Source: Mycolicibacterium doricum (lineage in GTDB: Bacteria; Actinomycetota; Actinomycetes; Mycobacteriales; Mycobacteriaceae). From it: 64,000 nt of DNA. The translations under genes were made by a program, and so were the position numbers. Below, piece after piece: positions 34,783 to 44,470 of the stretch; the stretch's first letter is position 1, and each line of letters starts with the position of its first letter. Under the pieces are notes generated by a model. The model was not told the DNA's origin. It saw only the letters and a program-made list of their open reading frames with translations, and searched no databases. The stretch is taken from assembly GCF_010728155.1 (NCBI RefSeq), contig NZ_AP022605.1, positions 2,604,001-2,668,000 of the forward strand, in the 5' to 3' direction.

Positions 34783-36813
34783 CTACCCGAGCAGTTCCGG
34801 CAACTCGACGTCTCGCCCGAGCACCTGCCTGGCCAGGAACGCGAAGACCACCTGGTACCAGAGCTTGGCGTGCTGGGGCGCCAGCACCCAGTGGTTCTCC
34901 GAGGGGAAGTAGAGGAACCGGTGCGGTGCGGCACCCGCGTCGTCGGCGGGTAGGCGCGACCTGGTGAGCAACTCGTACCAGAGCCGCAGCGCTTCGCCGA
35001 TCGGCACGCGGTAGTCCTTGTCGCCGTGGACGACGAGCATCGGCGTGGCGATGTTCTCGACGAAGAGGTGCGGCGAATTGCGTTCGGCCATCTCGGGTGT
35101 CATCTCGCGGGCCCACCAGTAGGCGCCGTCGGTGGTGGCGCCGAACTGGTCGAGCGCCCACAGGCTGGCGTGAGTGACGATGGCGTCGAATCGGTCGGTG
35201 TGCCCGGCGATCCAGTTCGCCATGTATCCGCCGAACGACCCGCCCATCGCCGCGGTACGGGCGTCGTCGATGCGTGGGTCGGCGATCGCCGCGTCGGTGG
35301 CGGCCATCAGGTCGGTGTAGGGCGCCTCACCCCAGGCACCCCAGCCGCGCTGGACGAAGTGCTGGCCGTAGCCGGTGGACAGCGCGGGGTCGGGCAGCAG
35401 TACGGCGTACCCCTGCGCCACCATCAGCCACGGATTCCACCGCCAGTGCCAGCCGTTCCAACTGGCGAGCGGCCCACCGTGCACCCAGAGCAGCAGCGGC
35501 ACCGGATGGCTTTCGTCGGCGCCGTCGGGCAGCGCCAGCCACGACCGCACGGCGACACCGTCGGGGGCGGCCGCGGTCACCTCGGTGAGCGTTCCCGGCA
35601 GCGGTGGCGCCTCCACGGTGGGCAGCACGGTGACCGCGCCGTCGGGGTCGATGCGCACCGGATGCGGCGGCGCGGCGTAGTTGTGCCGGATCGCATAGAG
35701 CACGCCACCGGGTGCGGGCGTCACGTCGGTGTAGGTGTAGTCGTCGTCGGTCAGCTTCGTGACGGCGCCGCTATCCGGGTCGACCAGGAAGATCGGCCCG
35801 CGGCCGTTGTCGTCGGCGGTGAGGACCAGCATCTTGCCGTCGCGGCTCCAGGTGACCGAGGTGGGCCAGCGGTCCCAGTGGGCGGTGATTTCCCGTGCTG
35901 CCTCCCCGAACCGCACGCAGCACAGCGTGGTGCACGGAGCCTGCAGCGGCGTGGAGATGGTCTCGCGGGTGAACGCCACCGCACTGCCGTCCGGGGAGAC
36001 CGCCGGATTCCCCAAGTCGGCCCCGGGGTCGTCGGCGACCATGATGCGCTCACCGGTGTCCACCTCGACGCGCACCAGGGTGTCACGCAGCACAGCCCCG
36101 GCGGACGGGTTCTTCCACGAGGTGACCAGGAATCGGCCGTCGTCGCTGAGGTCGACGCCCGCGCCGCGCAGACCGTCGCCGGGCTGGGATGTCAGATCAC
36201 GGCCGTCGGCGGCGTCGAGCAGGTGCGGCTGATCCGGCCCCAGGTCGTGATCCCATGAGCGCACCGGATAGCCGCTGTGCAGGATGGCGGAGACCCTGTT
36301 GTCCTTGCGCAGCGCACGCAACCTCTTGTCGTCGCCGAGGTCGGTCGCCGAGGTCAGCATCGGCGCGCTCACCACCGTGACTCCCGCCGCCCGCGCGCAG
36401 TGCACGGATGCCACACCGCCGGGCGGGGCGCACTCCTCGACCGCCTCTCCGCCCTGCGCGGGCAGTCGCCACAGCGCCGCGGGTGGCGAGTCGCCGTGTT
36501 CGGTGCAGTCTCCGCTGGGGCGTGACGCCAGGAACAGCAGATCACCGCCCGGGGTGAAGACCGGTGCGCGCTCCCCTTTCGGGCCGCGGGTAAGGCGGCG
36601 GGCGGGGCGAATCCCGTCGGGGTCGAGCTCCCAGATCGCGGTGACGAAGGCGGTGCACTTGTCATCGAGCTCACTGATCGTGGTCACCACCCGCGTCCCG
36701 TCGGGAGCGACCGCGAGCCCGGACACCCGCGGCAGCGCGAGGTAGGCGTCGAGATCCGCGAAAGGCGAGGGAGCGGACTCGGCGGCATTGGGCGAGGGAG
36801 CATTGTCGGGCAT
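34783..36813 (-). CDS. S9 family prolyl oligopeptidase-like peptidase
   Basis: This is a 676-residue cytoplasmic peptidase. An N-terminal beta-propeller of WD-like blades (residues about 25-400) precedes an alpha/beta hydrolase domain with the nucleophile in GGSFGGYMANW, the Asp in VVHGDKDYRVP and the His in FPSENHWV. It would cleave short peptides, perhaps acyl-peptides or prolyl bonds. ATG 36811-36813 is preferred to the in-frame start seven codons earlier. It is divergent from the FAD monooxygenase with 43 bases between. Confidence 0.9.
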   Translation of the reverse strand: MPDNAPSPNAAESAPSPFADLDAYLALPRVSGLAVAPDGTRVVTTISELDDKCTAFVTAIWELDPDGIRPARRLTRGPKGERAPVFTPGGDLLFLASRPSGDCTEHGDSPPAALWRLPAQGGEAVEECAPPGGVASVHCARAAGVTVVSAPMLTSATDLGDDKRLRALRKDNRVSAILHSGYPVRSWDHDLGPDQPHLLDAADGRDLTSQPGDGLRGAGVDLSDDGRFLVTSWKNPSAGAVLRDTLVRVEVDTGERIMVADDPGADLGNPAVSPDGSAVAFTRETISTPLQAPCTTLCCVRFGEAAREITAHWDRWPTSVTWSRDGKMLVLTADDNGRGPIFLVDPDSGAVTKLTDDDYTYTDVTPAPGGVLYAIRHNYAAPPHPVRIDPDGAVTVLPTVEAPPLPGTLTEVTAAAPDGVAVRSWLALPDGADESHPVPLLLWVHGGPLASWNGWHWRWNPWLMVAQGYAVLLPDPALSTGYGQHFVQRGWGAWGEAPYTDLMAATDAAIADPRIDDARTAAMGGSFGGYMANWIAGHTDRFDAIVTHASLWALDQFGATTDGAYWWAREMTPEMAERNSPHLFVENIATPMLVVHGDKDYRVPIGEALRLWYELLTRSRLPADDAGAAPHRFLYFPSENHWVLAPQHAKLWYQVVFAFLARQVLGRDVELPELLG

Positions 36814-36856
36814 GACTTCAAGTAGGTAGCACACCGGTGCGGGTTAAGTTCGTGCG

Positions 36857-38017
36857 ATGTCGCAGCGGATCCTCATCGTCGGCGCGGGCATCGCCGGTCT
36901 GGCCACCGCGGTCGCGTTGCAACGGATCGGCTACCCGGTCGCGGTCCTCGAAGAGAAGGCGGACACCTCCGCGGGTGCGGGTATCAGCATCTGGCCCAAT
37001 GCGCTGGCCGCACTCGACGTGCTCGGCCTCGGCGACGCGGTGCGCGGCTCCGGCGGCCGCGTCACCGCGGGCGCCCTGCGGTGGCGCGACGGTGCGTGGC
37101 TGCGCCGGCCGTCGGCAGACCGGATGGTGCGCGCGCTGGGTGAACCCCTGGTGGTGACCCGCCGCGCCGACCTGACCGGCATCCTCGCCGACGCCCTGAC
37201 GCCCGGCACCGTGCGGCGCGGGGTCGCCGCGCGCGGAATCGAATCGGCACCCGGCGGGATGCGGGTCACGCTGTCGGACGGGGCGGTGCACGAGGCGACC
37301 GCGGTGATCGGCGCCGACGGCGTCGGCTCGATGGTTGCCCGCCACCTCAACGGACCTCTGCGTCACCGCTACGCCGGGTACACCGCGTGGCGGGGCATCT
37401 CGAGGCACCGCCTCGATCCTGAACTCGCCGGCCAGACACTCGGTGCCGGCACCGAGGTGGGCCACGTCCCACTGGGATCCGACCACACGTACTGGTTCGC
37501 CACCGAACGCACGGCCGAGGGCGGGGCGACCCCGGGGGGCGAGCTGGAGTATCTGCGGGGAAAGTACCGCGACTGGGCTGAGCCGATTCCGTCGCTGCTG
37601 GCGGCCACAGCAGCAGCCGACGTGCTACGCAACGATCTCTACGACCGCGATCAGCTGCGCATCTGGTCGCGAGGTCCGGTGACGCTGGTGGGCGACGCCG
37701 CACATCCCATGCGGCCGCATCTGGGTCAGGGTGGCTGTCAGGGTCTCGAGGACGCAGCCGTCCTGGCACAGTTCGTGGCGGCCGCCACGGACGCCCGGAC
37801 CGACTTCCCGACCGCCTTCAGCCGGTTCGCAGGTTTCCGCCGTGCCCGGGTGCGGGCACTCGTCTGGGAGTCGAAGTTGATCGGACGCGTCGTCAATGTG
37901 CGCCCGGCCGCCATGAGCGCCCTGGCGAGCAGAGCGACCGTACTGATTCCCGAGCCTGTCGTGGCATGGCACCTGGCATCGGTCGCCGCCCGCTCCGCCT
38001 TTGTGCTGCCCGGATGA
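36857..38017 (+). CDS. FAD-dependent aromatic monooxygenase-like protein
   Basis: This is a 386-residue flavoprotein of the salicylate/para-hydroxybenzoate hydroxylase group. The dinucleotide motif GAGIAG is at residues 9-14, the second FAD motif is in VIGADGVGS, and GDAAHPMRPHLGQGGCQGLEDA is the third. The substrate is not evident. It starts at ATG 36857 and ends overlapping by four bases (ATGA) the start of a frame-disrupted short gene, which suggests that a coupled partner once existed. Confidence 0.88.
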   Translation: MSQRILIVGAGIAGLATAVALQRIGYPVAVLEEKADTSAGAGISIWPNALAALDVLGLGDAVRGSGGRVTAGALRWRDGAWLRRPSADRMVRALGEPLVVTRRADLTGILADALTPGTVRRGVAARGIESAPGGMRVTLSDGAVHEATAVIGADGVGSMVARHLNGPLRHRYAGYTAWRGISRHRLDPELAGQTLGAGTEVGHVPLGSDHTYWFATERTAEGGATPGGELEYLRGKYRDWAEPIPSLLAATAAADVLRNDLYDRDQLRIWSRGPVTLVGDAAHPMRPHLGQGGCQGLEDAAVLAQFVAAATDARTDFPTAFSRFAGFRRARVRALVWESKLIGRVVNVRPAAMSALASRATVLIPEPVVAWHLASVAARSAFVLPG

Positions 38018-38207
38018 CCGCCACGCTTCCGCCCCTGCGGGTCGATGCGCGGGTCCGCTCGCCGATCACCTGCCCGATTGGTGGTCGCTGAGCGCCCCGG
38101 CGGACGATCTGCTGGCCGCCGGTGCGGTGCGGCTACCGGACGGCACCATGCTCGATCCGCAGGGAAACGAGTTCAGCGCTGCGCAGCCAGGCCGCCCAGC
38201 GGGCTGA
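38014..38207 (+). pseudogene. Short coupled gene broken by a frameshift
   Basis: ATG at 38014 overlaps the monooxygenase stop (ATGA), the normal arrangement for a coupled gene, and reads MTATLPPLRVDARVR before stopping after 25 codons. In another frame the sequence continues as LADHLPDWWSLSAPADDLLA and [17 protein letters not shown] to TGA at 38205-38207, which looks genuinely coding. A small insertion or deletion near 38055-38065 would join them into a protein of about 64 residues. The tail overlaps the convergent rpfE end by 35 bases. I do not recognise a family; a sequencing error is also possible. Confidence 0.4.
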
Positions 38208-38691
38208 GCACCGTCGAGCACAGCGCCTTGAGGTCGACGATGCCCAGGACCCTGCCAGAGCGCACCGCGGCGCAACCGGTGGCGGGACGCGGCGCGGTGG
38301 CCGGAGCGGCGACCCGGGGGGCACCGGGGTTGTTCCACACCGCGGCGCTGGCGGCGACGCCGCGCGGCCCGCACTTCGGCCAGGCCTTGAGTCCCTGGGT
38401 GGCGAGCACCCGCTCGGCGACCTGGATCTGCTCGCCGCGCGACGCGCTGGCCGGATTGCCACGGCCACCGTGGGACGCCCAGGTGGCCGGCTTGAACTGC
38501 AGTCCGCCGAAGTGCCCGTTGCCGGTGTTCGTGGACCAGTTGCCGCCCGACTCGCACTGCGCGACGGCGTCCCAGTCGACCGAGTCGGCGCTCGCCGTGG
38601 CCGACGAGCAGAACATCGGGGCCAGCGCGAGCGCGGCGCCGATGACGGCGAGCCAGATACCTCGGGTGAGAGCTTTACGGATGTCCATCAT
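38173..38691 (-). CDS. Resuscitation-promoting factor, RpfE-like
   Basis: This is a 172-residue secreted protein with a signal peptide (residues 1 to about 35, ending SATASA before DSVDW), the transglycosylase-like Rpf domain ([28 protein letters not shown], catalytic Glu47) and an Ala/Pro-rich tail. Rpf proteins cleave peptidoglycan and wake dormant cells. ATG 38689-38691 has GGAAGGA seven bases upstream. It lies downstream of a second rpf gene separated by a terminator, and a CRP-type site is 85 bases upstream of the start. The tail's last 35 bases overlap a convergent remnant. Confidence 0.93.
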   Translation of the reverse strand: MMDIRKALTRGIWLAVIGAALALAPMFCSSATASADSVDWDAVAQCESGGNWSTNTGNGHFGGLQFKPATWASHGGRGNPASASRGEQIQVAERVLATQGLKAWPKCGPRGVAASAAVWNNPGAPRVAAPATAPRPATGCAAVRSGRVLGIVDLKALCSTVLSPLGGLAAQR

Positions 38692-38775
38692 GTTGCGGTC
38701 CTTCCCCGACCGTTCGACAACCAAGGACCGCGGTCGAAGGACTGAGACTTCCGATGCGGCTATCCGGGGTGTCGG

Positions 38776-38789
38776 GTGATGGACATCAC
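38776..38789. promoter_or_regulatory. CRP-type site upstream of the RpfE-like gene
   Basis: GTGA-TGGACA-TCAC is a perfect GTGA-N6-TCAC dyad as bound by CRP-family regulators such as mycobacterial Rv3676. It lies 85 bases upstream of the rpf start. Confidence 0.5.
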
Positions 38790-38850
38790 GCGTTACCAGT
38801 GTTGCCAAAGTTTTAACCGTTACTTATCTGGCGTAAGAGACAGATGAGAG

Positions 38851-38880
38851 AAGGGGCGGCACCAGCAGGTGCCGCCCCTT
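38851..38880 (-). terminator. Intrinsic-type hairpin after the second rpf gene
   Basis: AAGGGGCGGCACC (38851-38863) and GGTGCCGCCCCTT (38868-38880) are perfect 13-base complements around a four-base loop. The hairpin is 11 bases beyond the stop of the rpf gene at 38892. There is no long U run, as is usual for mycobacterial terminators. Confidence 0.8.
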
Positions 38881-38891
38881 GCTGCAGTGCG

Positions 38892-39314
<423 letters not shown>

Positions 39315-39602
39315 TCAGGTGCGACATGGGGAGCTCGACATGCTCCGCCGGACTTCAGCCCGACGTCCGCTGGGCGATCACGCCGTCCGCGGCCCCACTC
39401 ACGCGCAGGTTCGTGGTTTTGGAATTGTTTGCTCCGGTGAGGAGCCGTCGAGGACGCTACAAAGCGTTCACCCAGAAGTCATATCCACTCGACGCGGAAG
39501 GACGGCAGATAACAGGATCATTACGGCCGCCTGTGAAAGAGCTAAGACGCAGGTCAGCGCGCAATCTACGAGGGGCTCCCGGACAAGGGCGGCACACCGC
39601 AT

Positions 39603-39641
39603 TCGTGACCCAAATCACGACATTTTTGTGAGCCAGACCAC
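39603..39641. promoter_or_regulatory. CRP-type site and a weaker neighbour upstream of the short rpf gene
   Basis: TCGTGACCCAAATCACGA at 39603-39620 is a perfect 6+6 dyad containing GTGA-N6-TCAC. A second, imperfect site GTGA-GCCAGA-CCAC lies at 39628-39641, 23 bases away centre to centre. They are about 385 bases upstream of the rpf start. Confidence 0.5.
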
Positions 39642-40196
39642 GTAGCAGAAGGTTTCACCAGAAAATGTGGCCGAGCGGCGATCCGGGCCGCTCGAGAGCC
39701 GGCGAGCAGGTCCGCGAGCCGGTTCGCTCGCACGTGCAGCCGTCGCGTGGAAGAGTGCGCCTCCAAAGGGCTTGCGGCATAACCTTCTCTTGCCCAACCC
39801 GACGCTGGCGAAAGGTACGGGTACCACTGCAGCGCGGACGGAACGTGTTGTGCGGCAAGGCCATATCGAGGCGTCGACTGCCTCGATCGGGCGCCTGCTC
39901 ATCCTGTTGACGCGCGCGAAAGGCCGTACACCGTTCTTTTTTGAGGCATTTCTCGTCCCCTCGCCTGAATGGGAAGGGGGTACGCATCGAAAGCCGGAAC
40001 CGGCGGCGAGCCGAAAAAGGTGCTGCCCCAGCGGATTCCGGACGAGTTGACCAGGAAATGGTACCCATTCAGATGGTAACGGCGCAGACGTTCACATTTT
40101 GATCACGGATAGGTAAATGGCGCCTTATCACGGAATTTACGCCCGCATTGTTAGAAAGGTAATCTAAGTAAAGCCGACATACAATTTGCTGGCAGA

Positions 40197-40796
40197 TCAG
40201 TGGCCGACGGGCAGGTCGGCGGGCGTGTTCGCGTTGGTGAGAGCCCGCTGCTCGGGCATGACGATCCGCTGGGCATCCACGGTGTCCACCAGGGCGCGCA
40301 TGCTGCGCTCGCCGGCGGCCACCAACTGGGCGATGTGCCCGGAGAGCGAGGTGCGGTAGACACCCGCCAGGTAGTGGTCGCGGCCGTCCCACGGCAGCAC
40401 GACATCGACGCCGAGCCGTTCGGCGGGCACGGCCAGATCGTCGACGAAATCCATCGTCAGATAGGGCAGGTCGACGGCGCACACGAACGCCCACCGGTGC
40501 CCGGCTTCGGCGGCCGCACGCAGCCCCCGCCCGGTCGCCAGCAGCGGTCCCACGCCGCGTACCTCGTCGCGCAACACCTCGGCAGCCAGGTCGGGTAGCG
40601 CTTGGCCGGGTGCGGCGATCACGAACACCGGCGAGCACCGTCGGCCCACCGTGGTCACCACGTGCTCGACGAGTGTGGTGGGTCCCGACGGGCCGTCGAT
40701 GCTCACCGTCGCCTTGTCGCGTCCCATCCGGCGGGACGCCCCGCCGGCCAGCACGACCGCGGCCAACGGTACGGGTGACGTCGCCCCCAGGATCAC
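40197..40796 (-). CDS. mobA: Molybdenum cofactor guanylyltransferase
   Basis: This is a 199-residue nucleotidyltransferase with the N-terminal GTP-binding motif [16 protein letters not shown] and the [17 protein letters not shown] metal site. MobA attaches GMP to molybdopterin, making the MGD cofactor used by DMSO-reductase-type enzymes such as the oxidoreductase at 53163-55319. It starts at GTG 40794-40796, 10 bases after korB, so it may be in the korAB message. Downstream is the long gene-free region. Confidence 0.92.
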   Translation of the reverse strand: MILGATSPVPLAAVVLAGGASRRMGRDKATVSIDGPSGPTTLVEHVVTTVGRRCSPVFVIAAPGQALPDLAAEVLRDEVRGVGPLLATGRGLRAAAEAGHRWAFVCAVDLPYLTMDFVDDLAVPAERLGVDVVLPWDGRDHYLAGVYRTSLSGHIAQLVAAGERSMRALVDTVDAQRIVMPEQRALTNANTPADLPVGH

Positions 40797-40806
40797 CTAG
40801 GTGACG

Positions 40807-41916
40807 TTAGTCGACGGTCCAGGTCTCCTTGCCGCGAAGCAGCGATTGCAGCGCCGCGGTGTCGTGTGGCCTGGCATCGCGCGCCGACTGAACCTGCTCA
40901 CGGGCGGCGTCGTCGTAGGTGGGCCGGTTGACCTGCCGGAAGATGCCCATCACCATGTGCTCGAGGTTCTGCTCGGACAGCCGTGACAGCGCGAACGCGT
41001 ACGCCGGATCGTCGATCTCGGCGTCATGGACCACGATCTCGTCAGCCGACACGTCGGCGGTCTTGGCGACGTCCAGACCGTAGCCGGATTTGACGACGCA
41101 GTATTCACCGTCGGCGCCGAAGGTGATCGGTTCGCCGTGGCGGACGTTGATCAGGCGCTCCTCGGCACCCTCTTTCCGCAGCGCGTCGAACGAGCCGTCG
41201 TTGAAGATCGGGCAGTCTTGCAAGATCTCGACCAGGGCCGCACCGCGGTGCTGGGCCGCGGCGCGCAGCACCTCGGACAAACCCTTGCGGTCGGAGTCCA
41301 GCGCCCGGCCGACGAACGTGGCCTCGGAGCCCAGTGCCAGCGACACCGGGTTGAACGGATAGTCCAGCGAGCCCATCGGCGTCGACTTCGTCACCTTGCC
41401 GACCTCGGACGTCGGCGAGTACTGGCCCTTGGTCAGACCGTAGATCCGATTGTTGAACAGCAGGATTGTGATGTTGATGTTGCGGCGCAGCGCGTGGATC
41501 AGATGGTTGCCGCCGATGGACAGCGAGTCGCCGTCACCGGTGACGACCCAGACCGACAAGTCGGGACGGGCCAGCGCGAGCCCGGTGGCAATGGTCGGCG
41601 CACGGCCGTGGATCGAGTGGAAGCCGTAGGTCTCCAGGTAATACGGGAAACGGCTTGAGCATCCGATGCCGCTGATGAACGCGATGTTCTCGCGGCGCAG
41701 CCCCAACTCCGGCAGGAAGTTGCGGATCGTGTTGAGGATGACGTAGTCACCGCACCCGGGGCACCAGCGCACCTCCTGGTCGCTGGTGAAGTCCTTGCCC
41801 TTCTGGGGCTGGTCGGTGGTGGGCACCCCCGCCGTCTTGGACAACGGGGTCAGGCTCAGGTCGGTTCCGATCAACTGGGTTGATGCGCGATCCGCTTCGC
41901 TTCTCGCTGTTGTCAT
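40807..41916 (-). CDS. korB: 2-oxoglutarate:ferredoxin oxidoreductase, beta subunit
   Basis: This is a 369-residue subunit with VRWCPGCGDYVILN (iron-sulfur and thiamine contact), the thiamine-diphosphate motif VVTGDGDSLSIGGNHLIHALRRNINITILLFNN and QDCPIFNDG. With KorA it forms succinyl-CoA from 2-oxoglutarate using low-potential ferredoxin, an oxygen-tolerant route known in mycobacteria beside the ODH complex. ATG 41914-41916 overlaps the korA stop by four bases. The N-terminal 40 residues are a variable extension. Confidence 0.95.
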   Translation of the reverse strand: MTTARSEADRASTQLIGTDLSLTPLSKTAGVPTTDQPQKGKDFTSDQEVRWCPGCGDYVILNTIRNFLPELGLRRENIAFISGIGCSSRFPYYLETYGFHSIHGRAPTIATGLALARPDLSVWVVTGDGDSLSIGGNHLIHALRRNINITILLFNNRIYGLTKGQYSPTSEVGKVTKSTPMGSLDYPFNPVSLALGSEATFVGRALDSDRKGLSEVLRAAAQHRGAALVEILQDCPIFNDGSFDALRKEGAEERLINVRHGEPITFGADGEYCVVKSGYGLDVAKTADVSADEIVVHDAEIDDPAYAFALSRLSEQNLEHMVMGIFRQVNRPTYDDAAREQVQSARDARPHDTAALQSLLRGKETWTVD

Positions 41917-43844
41917 TCGCTCACTCCCACGCCAGCTCCCACGGTGGCCGCAGCCAGCCGCGCGAACGTGGCCTTCTCGTTTTCCTTGCCTCCCAGTGTG
42001 CCGTCGATCGCGGAATCGATGATGCCTTCGACCTCGTCAGCCAGGAATGCCATGCCCTCGACCTTGGTCACCGACTGCACGTCGGCGAGGTAGCGCCCGC
42101 GCAGCAGTAGGGCCAACTGCCCCATGTTCATCTCCGGCGCCACGAGCTTCGGGTAACGCGTGAGCACCTCACCGAGGTTGGCCGGGAAGGGGTTCAGATG
42201 CCGCAGATGTGCATGGGCCACCTTGATGCCCTTGCGCCGGGCGCGACGGCACGCCTCACCGATCGGCCCGTAGCTGCTGCCCCAGCCGATCAGGAGCAGC
42301 TCGGCGTCGCCGGTCGGATCGTCGACCTGCAGGTCCGGCACGGTGATGCCGTCGATCTTGGCCTGCCGCAGCCGGACCATGAGGTCGTGGTTCTTCGGCT
42401 CGTAGCTGATATTGCCCGAACCGTTCGCCTTCTCCAGTCCGCCGATCCGGTGTTCGAGACCCGCGGTGCCGGGTACCGCGAACTGGCGGGCCAGCGTCTC
42501 CGGATCGCGTGCATACGGGGCGAAGTCGTCGCCGGGCTGCGCGAAGGTGTGGTCGATCGGGTCGTATCCGGCGACGTCGGGGATACGCCAGGGCTCCGAG
42601 CCGTTGGCGATCGCACCGTCGGACAGGATGATCACCGGTGTGCGGTAGGTCAGCGCGATCCGGGCGGCGTCCACCGCGATGTCGAAGCAGTCCGACGGCG
42701 ACCGCGGGGCCAGGACCGCAACCGGCGACTCGCCGTTGCGGCCGTAGAGCGCCTGCAGCAGGTCGGCCTGCTCGGTCTTGGTGGGCAGACCCGTCGATGG
42801 GCCGCCGCGCTGGACGTCGATGATCACCAGCGGCAGCTCGGTCATCACGCCAAGGCCGACCGCCTCGGCCTTGAGCGCCACACCGGGACCCGACGTGCTC
42901 GTGACGCCGAGCGCGCCACCGTAGGAGGCGCCGAGCGCAGCGCCGATGCCGGCGATCTCGTCCTCGGCCTGGAAGGTCAGCACGTTGAAGTTCTTGTGCT
43001 TGGACAGCTCGTGCAGGATGTCCGACGCCGGGGTGATCGGGTAGGTGCCGAGGATCACCTGCGTGTCGGCGAGCACGCCGGCTGCCACGATGCCGTAGGC
43101 GAGTGCGGTGTTGCCCGAGATCTGCCGGTACTCGCCGGATTGCAGCTTGGCCGGAGACACCTCGTAAGTGGTGGCGAACGCCTCCGTGGTCTCGCCGAAG
43201 TTCCAGCCGGCCTTGAGCGCCAGCACGTTCGCGGCGGCGACGTCGGGTTTGCGGGCGAACTTCTCCTGGATGAAGATCTCGCTCTGGTGCAGCTCGCGGC
43301 CGTACATCCACGACAGCAGGCCGAGCGCGAACATATTCTTCGCGCGTTGGCCGTCCTTCTTCGACGCGCCGATCTCCTCGACGGCGCCGAGGGTCAGGGT
43401 GGTCATCGGCACGGCCTGCACCACGTAGTCGGACAGCTCGTCGGTTTCGAGTGGGTTGGCGTCGTAGCCGACCTTTGCCAGGTTGCGTTTGGTGAACTCG
43501 TCGGAGTTGGCGATGATCAGACCGCCGCGGGGCAGGTCGGAGACGTTGGCCTTGAGCGCCGCGGGATTCATCGCCACCAGGACGTCGGGTCGGTCGCCTG
43601 CGGTGAGGATGTCGTAGTCGGCAATCTGAATCTGGAACGACGAGACACCGGGCAGGGTGCCCTGAGGCGCGCGGATCTCGGCGGGATAGTTCGGCTGCGT
43701 CGCGAGGTCGTTACCGAAGAGCGCCGCCTCGGACGTGAAGCGGTCACCCGTGAGCTGCATGCCGTCACCGGAATCACCGGCGAATCGGATGACGACCTTC
43801 TCGAGCTTCTGCCGCGGCGCGGCGCCGTTGCCGTTCAGCCCCAT
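41913..43844 (-). CDS. korA: 2-oxoglutarate:ferredoxin oxidoreductase, alpha-gamma fusion subunit
   Basis: This is a 643-residue protein. The gamma domain (about residues 15-200; KVVIRFAGDSGDGMQLTGDRF) is fused to the alpha domain (ANTALAYGIVAAGVLADTQVILGTYPITPASDILHEL and FQAEDEIAGIGAALGASYGGALGVTSTSGPG). Both halves are standard for actinobacterial KorA. The chosen ATG (43842-43844) follows GGCAGGGGG; a longer open frame to 43922 has no ribosome site. It is the first gene of korA-korB-mobA. Confidence 0.95.
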   Translation of the reverse strand: MGLNGNGAAPRQKLEKVVIRFAGDSGDGMQLTGDRFTSEAALFGNDLATQPNYPAEIRAPQGTLPGVSSFQIQIADYDILTAGDRPDVLVAMNPAALKANVSDLPRGGLIIANSDEFTKRNLAKVGYDANPLETDELSDYVVQAVPMTTLTLGAVEEIGASKKDGQRAKNMFALGLLSWMYGRELHQSEIFIQEKFARKPDVAAANVLALKAGWNFGETTEAFATTYEVSPAKLQSGEYRQISGNTALAYGIVAAGVLADTQVILGTYPITPASDILHELSKHKNFNVLTFQAEDEIAGIGAALGASYGGALGVTSTSGPGVALKAEAVGLGVMTELPLVIIDVQRGGPSTGLPTKTEQADLLQALYGRNGESPVAVLAPRSPSDCFDIAVDAARIALTYRTPVIILSDGAIANGSEPWRIPDVAGYDPIDHTFAQPGDDFAPYARDPETLARQFAVPGTAGLEHRIGGLEKANGSGNISYEPKNHDLMVRLRQAKIDGITVPDLQVDDPTGDAELLLIGWGSSYGPIGEACRRARRKGIKVAHAHLRHLNPFPANLGEVLTRYPKLVAPEMNMGQLALLLRGRYLADVQSVTKVEGMAFLADEVEGIIDSAIDGTLGGKENEKATFARLAAATVGAGVGVSE

Positions 43845-44470
43845 CCCCCTGCCTTTCCCACTGTCAGCAGCGGGTCCACCAGTCGCGGGCGCCCAGGCGC
43901 GCCGCCGGTGGACGACCCACATACGTTCCGAATAGAAGTTGATGTCACTCTTAGTACCGATTATTGCACTGGTCTTAGGTAGCCCGATACCACACGCCGC
44001 ACCGCCACGCCGGGCAGGATTGGTGGATGCCCTGCTCAGCGGGGCGAACGCCGCGCCGAAGCGAACGTTGTGTGGTCTTCGTCACGTGCCGGAAACGCGA
44101 TTCTCCTAAGAAAACGCCACCCATCGGTAGCTGTGGGCTAGCGCCCCTCGGAGTAGTTGACCTAGGCCTGCCGACCGCCGCGGGCCGACAAGTGACGGCG
44201 TTCGTGCCACCGGAACCGAAGCATGAGGATCTGACGATGCGCGCGCCATCCGACCGACAGCGGGTCACGCCAAGCCGCGGTGCGCCAATCGATGTCCATG
44301 CCTCAATTGTGCATATCCCGGGGGCGTTGGCACGCCGGCGCGCATGTGACGTCGGCGTCGGATCGGTGAACACTGTGATGCCGATTCCGCCGGCGGCCCG
44401 GCAGCTGTTGGTCGCCGGTCTGAGCCGAGGCGTCATACAGATCATCGAGGTCACCTCCTAGGCTGGACCC
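43845..44470. other. 626-bp divergent region between korA and fdhD
   Basis: It holds the korA promoter region (the first 150 bases contain AT-rich sequence around 43925-43980) and one doubtful small plus-strand frame just before fdhD (44237-44461). Nothing else is supported; third-position GC of the longer frames is lower than in the real genes. Confidence 0.5.
44237..44461 (+). CDS. Possible small protein upstream of fdhD
   Basis: This 74-residue frame starts at ATG 44237 with GAGG eight bases upstream and ends nine bases before fdhD. Its C-terminal part (VMPIPPAARQLLVAGLSRGV) looks protein-like, but the third-position GC is only moderate and no family is recognised. It may be a coupled leader peptide or a chance frame. 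Confidence 0.28.
   Translation: MRAPSDRQRVTPSRGAPIDVHASIVHIPGALARRRACDVGVGSVNTVMPIPPAARQLLVAGLSRGVIQIIEVTS

Noticed and set aside
39668..39760. tRNA-like stretch GTGGCCGAGCGGCGATCC
   Set aside because: It resembles the D arm of a serine tRNA, but no matching acceptor, anticodon or T arm follows.
42198..43982. Plus-strand open frame of 594 codons opposite korA
   Set aside because: It is a shadow of korA; the minus-strand frame has all catalytic motifs.
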